From contig CAKUBG010000014.1 of NCBI GenBank assembly GCA_934636825.1, positions 1-63,764 of the forward strand: a stretch of DNA of 63,764 nucleotides, written 5' to 3'. The DNA comes from an uncultured bacterium. GTDB taxonomy: Bacteria; Vulcanimicrobiota; Xenobia; Xenobiales; Xenobiaceae. Each line of letters opens with the position of its first letter. Position 1 is the first letter of the stretch. The notes under the pieces are model-generated. The model did no database searches and was not told the DNA's origin. It worked only from the letters and a program-made list of their open reading frames with translations. The position numbers and the translations under genes are program-made. This document shows positions 56,617 to 63,764 of this stretch, in pieces.

Positions 56617-56643
56617 TTATAATTCTTTCAAAATATCGATAAA
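56617..56643. other. Right attachment site (att) of the integrated element
   Basis: Direct repeat of 50050-50076 inside the 3' end of the restriction gene (codons FIDILKEL and stop). The 12-bp core TTCTTTCAAAAT is identical in both. Confidence 0.82.
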
Positions 56644-59316
56644 GTCGTTCATACCAAAGGCGCCGTCTAGGGCTTTTTCGGCCTCGGCAAAGACCATAAA
56701 GTATTTAAACTTATCGCCAGCGGCTGCGCTCCAGGATCGGCCTAAATTGATCTTTAACTTGCTGTCTTCGTTAGCTAAATGCTCCCCTTTAGTTTCAGCT
56801 AAAACAATATTTCCGCTTTCCGTTTTGATAATAAAATCTGGATAATGTTTAGTGAATCCGTTTATGAAAAAACCAGTATTAGCTAAATTGCGATGCCACC
56901 AGCGGATATTATTTAAATTAGTGAGTCGAAGTACCAATTCAGTTTCTAAAGAGTTCATTTCTTCTTCGGCTTTATAAAGTGAATGAGCATAAGCCGAATT
57001 GACTCTAGTTGGAGCAATAGCTATAGGCAATTGATAGGCAGGATGGCAAACAATTTTACCTGCAGCTAGCTGAGTATTGAAAGCCTTTTTATAGCGTTTA
57101 GCTAAAATATCTTGGATAGTTTGCTTTATTTTGTCGGCATAACGCAAAGGATTTTTTTCTAAACTTGAGAGCTGATCGCGAGTCATACTAGCTACAATGC
57201 GCCCAATATACTCTTCTAAGTGTTTTGAGCTTACCATATTCAGACGGTTAATTTTCTCTAAAATGATAGCTTTACAATAGGCGATCCTGCGCTCGGGAGG
57301 AAGAGAATCGAAATATTCTTTAAATATAGCTACATCATTGCTTTTCATCATCAGAGCTTTAGGCAAACCGCCCTCACCTTCAATGACGTCTATTTGCATT
57401 ATTTCGTCTCTGTCTTCCTCAAAATCGATGCAAATATTTTCTTGTTTAAAAGAAATACCCTTAACTAAAGATTCTCGCTCTAAAAAAGCTTCTCCATCTT
57501 GTTCAAAAAGGGAGCCTTCAGGAATTTTTAAGAAAAACTGAGGCAGACGCAAATTTTCAATATCTTCGCGGAATTTGGCCTTAACCGGATAGGCTTTAAC
57601 TTGAGCGCGAACTTCACGAGCCGGAGTTCTGCCTAAGGAATAGCTATTTTTAGAGGCAGCTTCCAAAGCTTTATCATAAGAAAGTACAGCTTGATTTGCT
57701 TCTTCAAGCATAAGCAAGGCTTGGCTTTTGGTTTGCTCTTCACCAGAAATAGCCGCAACTTTTTCCGCTTGGCGACGCTCTAAAGCTTCACTAACGCTGG
57801 CACTATCAAAGTTGCCAAAGCCTTCAAAAAATTCCTCATCATTTTCTTCTGCTGCCAGCATGCCAGTTTGACTATTAGTTACATTTTCCGCTTGGGGAAG
57901 TTCAGGAATAGTCAAGCTCATAGTCATTTGGCCAGTAACTTGAGCAGCTGATAAAGAAGCTTGATTAGACAAGCGATAATCTTCATCACTAAAGCCGGCG
58001 TCATTTAAGCCTTTGACAATGCGTTTTATCGTTTCTTGGAAATTTTCCGAAGACGTCAAAACGTAAGACATATTTAAGGGCTTTTCGATATTGGCAGCAG
58101 TATAAGGCAAACGCAAAATGCGACCCAAAATTTGTTCTACATCTATTTGACTAGTGCGGTTAGCTAAAGAAGCCAAAATATAGGCAAAGGGACAGTCCCA
58201 GCCTTCTTTTAAAGCGTTGACTGTAATTATAAAGCGAATTTTGCACTTGGGAGAAAGCAAATCGACATTTTTCAGCTCATTAACTTCGGAAGTGCGAATA
58301 GCAATTTCTTCAGCGGGAATACCTACTTCAACTAATTTTTGACGCAATTTTTCAAAAGTAGCCGCCTCTTCTTTGCCTTTGGGTTGAGCTTGGAAAAGCA
58401 CGATAGGCCTAATGTAGCGCCCGGTAGCTTCTTGTTGCTTTTGAGCAATTTCTTCTAAATTGCGGCGCAAATCGATAGCATCGACCAACACATCTTCTTG
58501 CCTATTGCGGTTATAAACAATAACTGGCAACTTTACCATATGTTCTTTTTTAAGCTGGATAGCGTCAGTATAAGAAATAATATTGCTTTCTTTTTTAGGC
58601 GTAGCTGTCAAATCGAGCACAAAAGCGGGATTAAAGTTTTGCAACATTTCCCAGCTCAATTTAGTGCGGGCATGGTGACTTTCATCAACAATAATAACCG
58701 GATTTAATTGGTTAATAATTTGGAAAAGGGCTGTTTCATCAGCTTTAGCGATAGGATTTTCCGGAATGCCCAATACTTTAGTAAAGATAGCCAAATTGGA
58801 GTTTTCTTTATAAGCTTTCAAGCCTTCTCTATTGCTGCTGCGGAAAGAATCGTAAGAGAGCACCATTATGGAAAGCTGTTCATTGACAATAGTTGGATTA
58901 AAATTTTGGCCATTAAGCAATTCTTGTTTGCTATAGACAGAAACTCGGCTAAAAAAATCGGCGTCTATTTTTTGGCGATAAGGATGGCGCGGATCTTTAA
59001 GAGCTTTGAGAGTTTGAGTGAGAATAGCTTCAGAAGGAACTAACCAAACGACAGCTTTTATTTTTTGCGGAGGCAGAGCAGCAAAAATAGGTTGCAAAGA
59101 GGCACAAGCTAAAATAGTTTTGCCACCGCCAGTAGGAACTTTAAAGCAAAGATTAGGTACGCCTGGCAAAAGATCTTGATATTGGCCTAAATTGGGAGCG
59201 CTCTTTTCTTCCCAGAAACTAGCAAAAGCCTTTATATAATTTTTTTGTTCTTGCATTATTTCCAAATAACGCTTTAAGTCGGCAATAATATCTTTTTGAT
59301 AAGCTTTCAATTCCAT
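56617..59316 (-). CDS. res: Type III restriction endonuclease subunit
   Basis: 899-aa SF2 helicase-nuclease. Walker A TGGGKT (62-67), DESH (211-214), TATPK, and a helicase C domain (ALKEGWDCPFAY). The PD-(D/E)xK nuclease is near the C-terminus: D827 (YPDFIIK) and E841-x-K843 (AETKG). It follows mod by 15 bp. Its last 27 bp form the right att site of the element. Cleaves DNA between inverted unmethylated sites in the known family. Confidence 0.92.
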   Translation of the reverse strand: MELKAYQKDIIADLKRYLEIMQEQKNYIKAFASFWEEKSAPNLGQYQDLLPGVPNLCFKVPTGGGKTILACASLQPIFAALPPQKIKAVVWLVPSEAILTQTLKALKDPRHPYRQKIDADFFSRVSVYSKQELLNGQNFNPTIVNEQLSIMVLSYDSFRSSNREGLKAYKENSNLAIFTKVLGIPENPIAKADETALFQIINQLNPVIIVDESHHARTKLSWEMLQNFNPAFVLDLTATPKKESNIISYTDAIQLKKEHMVKLPVIVYNRNRQEDVLVDAIDLRRNLEEIAQKQQEATGRYIRPIVLFQAQPKGKEEAATFEKLRQKLVEVGIPAEEIAIRTSEVNELKNVDLLSPKCKIRFIITVNALKEGWDCPFAYILASLANRTSQIDVEQILGRILRLPYTAANIEKPLNMSYVLTSSENFQETIKRIVKGLNDAGFSDEDYRLSNQASLSAAQVTGQMTMSLTIPELPQAENVTNSQTGMLAAEENDEEFFEGFGNFDSASVSEALERRQAEKVAAISGEEQTKSQALLMLEEANQAVLSYDKALEAASKNSYSLGRTPAREVRAQVKAYPVKAKFREDIENLRLPQFFLKIPEGSLFEQDGEAFLERESLVKGISFKQENICIDFEEDRDEIMQIDVIEGEGGLPKALMMKSNDVAIFKEYFDSLPPERRIAYCKAIILEKINRLNMVSSKHLEEYIGRIVASMTRDQLSSLEKNPLRYADKIKQTIQDILAKRYKKAFNTQLAAGKIVCHPAYQLPIAIAPTRVNSAYAHSLYKAEEEMNSLETELVLRLTNLNNIRWWHRNLANTGFFINGFTKHYPDFIIKTESGNIVLAETKGEHLANEDSKLKINLGRSWSAAAGDKFKYFMVFAEAEKALDGAFGMNDFIDILKEL

Positions 59317-59331
59317 AGTGGCAGCAGCTCC

Positions 59332-61083
59332 CTAAAATTTAGCAATATCGCGGGGAATTTTCTTGAAAGTAATATTAAATTGGGCCAGCTTTTCTTCACT
59401 TAAAGAGCAGCAATCGGCATAAATTACGTAACAATCGGCACGCTTTTTAATAGTAGCTAAAAAGTCATAATCTAGCGCAGTAGTCTCTCCCGACTCGTAA
59501 TAGAAGTAATAGTCGGTATCGTTGTGGCTGCCTAAATAATACTGATTAGGATTAGCTAGCTTTTGATAAGGCTGGTTAGTTTCACTAAACCAAATGCAAC
59601 GGCGAATCTTTTCTGGCTCAATTTCTTCATTTAGGCCTTGCTCGGTAAAAAGCGGCTGGCCAAGTTCGTAATAGCTAAAACTGCCACCAGTACCGGGCGT
59701 AGCTTTGTTGCCTTCACCATAGCCTTGAATAACGCGCTTTACACGCTCGGCGGTGATGCTGTCGGCATAATCCATCATTTCAATTAAAATAAAACGACGC
59801 TGCCCCCCGTCGGCTTTATTCATATTTAACACTGCATGAGCAGTAGTCCCTGAGCCGGCAAAGGAATCGAGCACTAAAGTATCCTGATCGCCAACAATTT
59901 GTAAAATACGCTCCATTAAACGCGGCGGCTTAGGTGTATCAAAAGGAGAACGCCCGGCAAAGATAGCTTTCAAAATTTTGGCTGCTTCATCAGTGTGGCC
60001 TACTTCCAAATGCTGCCAAAAATTGGTAGGCAACCTGCCACCTACATTTTCTAAGTAAGTTTTACGACGAATACCGCCTAAACCGTTTTTGGTAAAGTAA
60101 AATTTGGGCCACTGGCCACGTTTAAGCACAATTTCAGCTTGCTGCCTGGCAATATTTAAAGGTTCAGATAAAACTATGCCTTGCACGCCTACACGAACTT
60201 GATCGGCAGCAAGGCCACAAACGCTGGCTCTAGCTTCTTCATCATGTAAATCTTTAAGCTCATATTTTGCCCAACCGTTCATTATGTCCAGCATTATATC
60301 TTGGCTATAGCGCCAACAAGCACGATCACTAGGATAGATCAATTCGCCGGTAAAAGGATGCTGAATAGCATAAACCATACCTTGATGGGTGGCTGCTCCT
60401 GGAGCAAAAGGATTGTCACTTGTCCAAAGAGCAAAATCATTATCGGGATTTTTATATTTTTTATCCATTTCCGCAGTGCGCGGCAATTTATTGGGGTTCC
60501 AACCTGGCTTTTTGCTGTAAGCTAAAATATATTCTACTTCGGAAGGTATGCCTTTAGAGTCGTTGCGAGTGGAATAAGTGCGTTGCCAGGATATATTGCT
60601 AATAAAACAATTAGCGCCAAAAATTTCGTCACAAATAAGCTTCAAATTGGCTTGTTCGTTGTCGTCAATACTAATAAAAATAGCGCCATCTTCAGCTAAA
60701 AGCTTATGTAAAAGCTTTAAGCGCGGATACATCATACAAAGCCATTTGTCGTGGCGGCTTAAATCTTCGCCTTCTTTGCCAACTACTTCACCGAGCCATT
60801 TTTTTATTTTGGGATCGTTTACATTATCGTTGTATATCCAACCTTCGTTGCCAGTATTGTAAGGTGGATCGATATAAATGCACTTGACGCGCCCTTCGTA
60901 TTGGGGCAAAAGAGCTTTCAAAGCTTCCAAATTATCGCCATGAATAACCATATTTTGGCTGCCATTATCTTCTTGGTGTTGGCCTAATTCGTCAAAGCTA
61001 TATTGCCTTTCCAACACTCTAAAAGGCACATCCTGGTGATGATTGATAACTTTTTCTTTGCCTATCCACTCTAAAGTTGGCAT
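59332..61083 (-). CDS. mod: Type III modification DNA methyltransferase
   Basis: 583-aa beta-class N6-adenine methyltransferase. Motif IV DPPY (72-75) comes before motif I DSFAGSGTT (406 on), the order typical of type III Mod. The variable middle part sets the recognition site. AAGGAAT precedes the ATG. Head of the mod-res operon; the recognition sequence cannot be read. Confidence 0.92.
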   Translation of the reverse strand: MPTLEWIGKEKVINHHQDVPFRVLERQYSFDELGQHQEDNGSQNMVIHGDNLEALKALLPQYEGRVKCIYIDPPYNTGNEGWIYNDNVNDPKIKKWLGEVVGKEGEDLSRHDKWLCMMYPRLKLLHKLLAEDGAIFISIDDNEQANLKLICDEIFGANCFISNISWQRTYSTRNDSKGIPSEVEYILAYSKKPGWNPNKLPRTAEMDKKYKNPDNDFALWTSDNPFAPGAATHQGMVYAIQHPFTGELIYPSDRACWRYSQDIMLDIMNGWAKYELKDLHDEEARASVCGLAADQVRVGVQGIVLSEPLNIARQQAEIVLKRGQWPKFYFTKNGLGGIRRKTYLENVGGRLPTNFWQHLEVGHTDEAAKILKAIFAGRSPFDTPKPPRLMERILQIVGDQDTLVLDSFAGSGTTAHAVLNMNKADGGQRRFILIEMMDYADSITAERVKRVIQGYGEGNKATPGTGGSFSYYELGQPLFTEQGLNEEIEPEKIRRCIWFSETNQPYQKLANPNQYYLGSHNDTDYYFYYESGETTALDYDFLATIKKRADCYVIYADCCSLSEEKLAQFNITFKKIPRDIAKF

Positions 61084-61223
61084 TACGATAATTCCTTAAG
61101 CACAAAATTCTTTTCGCGCCAATATATTACTGCCACCAAGCTTCTTCCCTGCCCCATAAATGGTCAAGTGCCAAAAATTGCATCTTTTTTGTGCGTTGTA
61201 TTATATTTCTTGTGCAAATAGCA

Positions 61224-61229
61224 TATAAT
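61224..61229 (+). promoter_or_regulatory. -10 box of the antitoxin gene
   Basis: TATAAT at 61224-61229, 30 bp before the start and with an AAAGGAG ribosome site (61244-61250). No good -35 is visible. Confidence 0.5.
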
Positions 61230-61258
61230 AACAGTGTCAGTGGAAAGGAGATGATTTC

Positions 61259-61537
61259 ATGGCTGGAACTACAACAAACATCAGCATCCGGATGGACAGC
61301 GATCTGAAGGCACAGGCCGACGCTTTGTTCTCGGAGCTTGGCATGAATCTCACCACAGCTTTCAATATTTTCGTGCGTCAATCGATCCGGGAAGGCGGGA
61401 TTCCGTTTCAAATTTCCATCAATCAGCCCAACAAAGAGACAATTGCCGCCATGCTGGAAGCGGAAAGGATTGCCAAAGACCCATCTGTAAAAGGCTATAA
61501 CGACCTTGATGAGCTTTTTGCTGATCTAAAAAAGTGA
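61259..61537 (+). CDS. Orphan RelB/DinJ-family antitoxin
   Basis: 92 aa. An N-terminal ribbon-helix-helix (TTNISIRMDSDLKAQADALF) and the SELGMNLTTAFNIFVRQ signature identify RelB/DinJ. It should bind its own promoter and neutralise a YafQ/RelE toxin. No toxin follows: a GTG overlapping the stop (61534) opens only eight codons before a stop, and an IS unit begins next. It is richer in GC than its neighbours, pointing to recent transfer. Confidence 0.88.
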   Translation: MAGTTTNISIRMDSDLKAQADALFSELGMNLTTAFNIFVRQSIREGGIPFQISINQPNKETIAAMLEAERIAKDPSVKGYNDLDELFADLKK

Positions 61538-61601
61538 GAAAGAGACAAAAAGCAAGTTAAGCCCCAAATTATGTGTAAATCATCTAAGACCCAATTATCA
61601 A

Positions 61602-61618
61602 CCACCATAGATGGATGG
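61602..61618. repeat. Left-end hairpin of the IS200/605-type unit
   Basis: CCACCATAGATGGATGG folds into a short stem with one bulged A, as at subterminal ends of IS200/IS605 elements. Confidence 0.45.
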
Positions 61619-61742
61619 CATTGTCAATAATTCTATTTTATAAGATACTTTGCAATTTAAAATAAGATACTCATAAAGTATATGGTACTATTAACACATG
61701 GGAAATCTTTGTATCCTAGATCTGTAGAAAGGAGAAAACCAC

Positions 61743-62993
61743 ATGTATCTTACTGTAAAGCAACAGATAAAACATCTGTCCAAGGAAGACTATAACTCTG
61801 TTAAAGAACTATGTCATGTGGCTAAAAATCTTACAAATGAAGCCATATATAATATCCGTCAGTATTACTTTACAGAAGGTGCATTTCTTAAGTATGAAAA
61901 GAACTACGCTCTTTTAAAGAGCAGTCCTAACTATAAAGCTTTAAACTCCAATATGGCACAGCAAATACTTAAGGAAGTGGACGGCTCTTTTAGATCGTTC
62001 TTTAGTTTGCTAAAACTAGCTAAGCAGGGTAGATATGATTTTAAGGATTGTAAGTTACCACGCTATCTTCCCAAAGACGGATATACAACATTAATCATTG
62101 GATTTGTAAGACTAAATGGCAATAAACTGATTCTGCCGTTTTCAAACAGTTTTAAGAAAACACATAAAACTGTTGAAATTGTCATCCCACCAATACTACT
62201 TGATAAAGAAGTAAAAGAAATCCGGATTATTCCCAAAGCAAATGCTAGGTTCTTTGAAATTCAATATATCTACAAGGCGGAATGTATTCAAAGAAATCTT
62301 AATAAAAACCATGCACTGGCTCTCGACTTGGGAATAAATAATCTTGTAACTGCTGTATCAAGTGATGGAAGCTCTTTCATTATTGATGGAAGAAGACTGA
62401 AATCTATTAACCAATGGTTCAACAAAAAGAATGCACGCTTGCAGTCAATTAAGGATAAACAAGGTCTTGGTAAAAAGACTACCGATAGACAAAAGGCGAT
62501 AGCTCGCGATCGTAACAATAAAGTGAACGATTATATGAACAAGACTGCTCGTAAAGTAATTGACTACTGTATTACTAATGATATAGGCACTCTTGTTGTA
62601 GGCTACAATGAAACTTTTCAAAGAAGTTCTCACATTGGTAAACGTAATAATCAAAACTTTGTGAATATTCCTTATGGTAAATTACGTGCCAAACTTGAAT
62701 ATCTTTGTGAACTCAATGGTATCATATTTGTAAAGCAAGAAGAATCCTATACATCAAAAGCAAGTTTTTGGGATATGGATACGATACCGGTCTATAATAG
62801 CGATAATCCAGAAGAATATCAGTTTAGCGGTAAAAGAATACATCGTGGGCTTTACAAAATGGCAAACGGAAAGACATTTAATGCTGATGTAAATGGTGCA
62901 TTAAATATTATGCGTAAAAGTAGCGTTGTGGATATGAATATCCTATACGGTAGGGGCGAAGTGGACACGCCCGTAAGAATAAGGGTTGCCTAG
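61743..62993 (+). CDS. tnpB: TnpB, RNA-guided nuclease of an IS605-type element
   Basis: 416 aa. The RuvC catalytic residues D195 (LDLGIN), E290 (VGYNETF) and D382 (NADVNGALN) are intact. The four zinc-ribbon cysteines normally placed between E and the last D are absent (region 331-380 has none), as in the ESYTSKASF-type clade. GAAAGGAG precedes the ATG. Cuts DNA next to its target motif in the known family. Confidence 0.92.
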   Translation: MYLTVKQQIKHLSKEDYNSVKELCHVAKNLTNEAIYNIRQYYFTEGAFLKYEKNYALLKSSPNYKALNSNMAQQILKEVDGSFRSFFSLLKLAKQGRYDFKDCKLPRYLPKDGYTTLIIGFVRLNGNKLILPFSNSFKKTHKTVEIVIPPILLDKEVKEIRIIPKANARFFEIQYIYKAECIQRNLNKNHALALDLGINNLVTAVSSDGSSFIIDGRRLKSINQWFNKKNARLQSIKDKQGLGKKTTDRQKAIARDRNNKVNDYMNKTARKVIDYCITNDIGTLVVGYNETFQRSSHIGKRNNQNFVNIPYGKLRAKLEYLCELNGIIFVKQEESYTSKASFWDMDTIPVYNSDNPEEYQFSGKRIHRGLYKMANGKTFNADVNGALNIMRKSSVVDMNILYGRGEVDTPVRIRVA

Positions 62994-63081
62994 CAATAGG
63001 TGGAAACTTAAATATCAAACTTCTTAAATAGGAGCGTTAGCTCCTTAGAAGCCCACCACCTTTAGGAGATGGGTAGTTCAC
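62900..63081 (+). ncRNA. Probable omega RNA at the IS right end
   Basis: The tnpB 3' end and the region after it carry the expected hairpin GGAGC-GTTA-GCTCC (63031-63044) and the right-end fold (63052-63075). The 3' border is near 63081; the guide would be the following genomic bases. The 5' border is a guess. Confidence 0.6.
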
Positions 63082-63162
63082 TAAGAGCAGCTAACTCACG
63101 CTTTCGACCAATAAACACTAAAGCACCGCCTACTTTTACTTACACACTTATTATATTTACTA

Positions 63163-63219
63163 AATTATATTTTAGTCAATTACGATTTAGTTAATTATGA
63201 TTTACTAAATTACGATTTT
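63163..63219. repeat. 15-bp iterated array
   Basis: Four AT-rich units AATTAYGATTTA-like start at 63163, 63178, 63193 and 63208, exactly 15 bp apart. Confidence 0.65.
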
Positions 63220-63239
63220 ATTAAGTATAAAAAGCACAA

Positions 63240-63270
63240 TTGGAAGCGTTTTCCAACTCGCGCTTATAAT
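63240..63270 (+). promoter_or_regulatory. Palindromic operator with TATAAT box
   Basis: TTGGAAGCGTTTTCCAA (63240-63256) is a 6-bp-arm palindrome close to LacI-family/cre-type operators. TATAAT follows at 63265-63270. TTGGAA inside the palindrome may be the -35 (19-nt spacer). Confidence 0.5.
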
Positions 63271-63276
63271 ACCGGC

Positions 63277-63692
63277 CTAGCAGATTACCCCTGAGTGTCG
63301 ACAAAACAAACAAACAAGCGGACATTTCATAAGCGGTTGCGAGAGTAAGGTATAAGTGTTCAAAGTCTCCGTTTCTCGGGTTTAACTGGCTGCGTTTACG
63401 CCTATAGCAAGCTACAGGCGTATGAAAGCCTTTCGCTTTGCTATAGGCTAAACTCCGCTTTAAATATGCCGAAACGGAGCCTTTCAGTGTTTGTAGGTTT
63501 CGCCCAAAGCTTCCGGCCTAGATTGCCGGCGTCTGCTCGTAAACGAGCAGCCATACCGTCAATTGGCCGAAGCTAAGGACTACACTGCGTTTGTTTGCGC
63601 TAACTTGTTGGCATTTCTTGGTGTGACTGGTAACAATGTGGCTTTAAAAAGGCATAAAAAAAACGCCCTGCCTTGCGACAGAACGTTTTTTT
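63277..63692 (+). ncRNA. Unidentified structured RNA candidate
   Basis: No coding frame. Two large nested arms: 63362-63375 with 63471-63484 (13 pairs) enclosing 63400-63410 with 63438-63448 (11 pairs); and 63509-63518 with 63565-63573 enclosing 63522-63529 with 63556-63563 and a TAAA-capped 7-bp hairpin (63533-63550). A promoter lies upstream and a terminator-like stem (63662-63687) downstream. I could not match tmRNA, RNase P or 6S landmarks. Strand and ends are inferred from the promoter. Confidence 0.4.
63656..63692 (-). terminator. Terminator at the right edge, best on the minus strand
   Basis: AACGTTCTG pairs with CAGGGCGTT (with G-T wobbles) on the minus strand and is followed by eight T. 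On the plus strand two mismatches weaken it, but seven T follow. It may serve a minus-strand gene entering from the right. The last 70 bases hold no gene I can identify. Confidence 0.55.
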
Positions 63693-63764
63693 CTTTTGAA
63701 AATATTTTGAACAGCAACTTCTAAATCAAGCTTATCATCGTGTAAGCGATCGACCTAGAGGTTC

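Larger units (their letters stand above)
61590..63081 (+). mobile_element. IS200/IS605-type unit with tnpB only
   Basis: Bounded by an imperfect left hairpin (61602) and a right end CCCACCACC...GATGGGTAGTTCAC (63052-63081) usual for this family. No tnpA is present, so it would move only with help in trans. It lies right behind the antitoxin gene. The exact left border is not resolved. Confidence 0.65.

Noticed and set aside
61538..61590. Toxin gene after the antitoxin
   Set aside because: The overlapping GTG frame closes after eight codons and no RelE/YafQ-like frame exists before tnpB.
63277..63692. tmRNA, RNase P or group I intron identity for the structured region
   Set aside because: No tRNA-like ends or tag frame ending in ALAA, no GAGGAAAGTCC/ACAGAA landmarks, and no clear P7 pairing; left as unidentified.
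63690..63764. Partial minus-strand coding sequence at the right edge
   Set aside because: The minus-strand frame just before the terminator contains a stop within 60 bases in two of three frames, and the third has no recognisable protein.

Overview
The window reads as a chromosomal segment of a low-to-mid GC bacterium with two membranes. A lipoprotein alpha-2-macroglobulin overlaps a PBP1C gene, a pairing typical of diderms. The order ftsE-ftsX-envC-like-ctpA (x3)-uvrC is common in Firmicutes. A diderm firmicute (Negativicutes-like, anaerobic gut or rumen type) fits both, but this is inference; I saw no rRNA or tRNA to fix the taxonomy.

From 1 to 47.8 kb the content is core. On the minus strand: an NCS2-type permease, a PhoB-like regulator with a soluble kinase that has lost its phospho-acceptor histidine, a PgeF/YfiH enzyme, a B12-binding radical SAM protein, and radA-sbcD-sbcC. 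After a small secreted protein come pbpC and the A2M lipoprotein, a methyltransferase and an APH-like kinase. On the plus strand: a DUF58/transglutaminase/MoxR/TPR cluster, DedA, then the envelope and division block (ftsE, ftsX, M23 hydrolase, three tandem S41 proteases) and uvrC. DUF4417, YoaK-like, SGNH and HD genes close the core part.

From 47.8 to 63.1 kb the content is accessory. A type III restriction-modification pair (mod 59332-61083, res 56617-59316) and an AAA ATPase/TOPRIM pair (48525-49925, 47852-48544) lie on the same strand. They appear to have been neighbours in one defence island that is now split by a 6.6-kb integrated element. The element is bounded by 27-bp near-identical direct repeats at 50050-50076 and 56617-56643. 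Both copies encode the same last eight residues of the restriction subunit (FIDILKEL-stop), so integration seems to use, and rebuild, the 3' end of res. The element carries a tyrosine integrase, a degenerate SF2 helicase-like protein with a cysteine cluster, an excisionase-type HTH protein, a small orphan protein and a Mor-like activator. It also has paired TTTGCGCAAA palindromes, a perfect DnaA box beside an AT-rich tract, and a duplicated block of about 320 bp. I see no capsid, terminase or relaxase gene, so it may be a small integrative replicon or phage satellite.

Right of the type III operon are an orphan RelB/DinJ antitoxin and an IS200/IS605-type unit with only tnpB and a likely omega RNA. 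The window ends with a 15-bp iterated array, a palindromic operator next to a TATAAT box, and an unidentified region of about 400 nt that folds into two long nested arms and may be a non-coding RNA.
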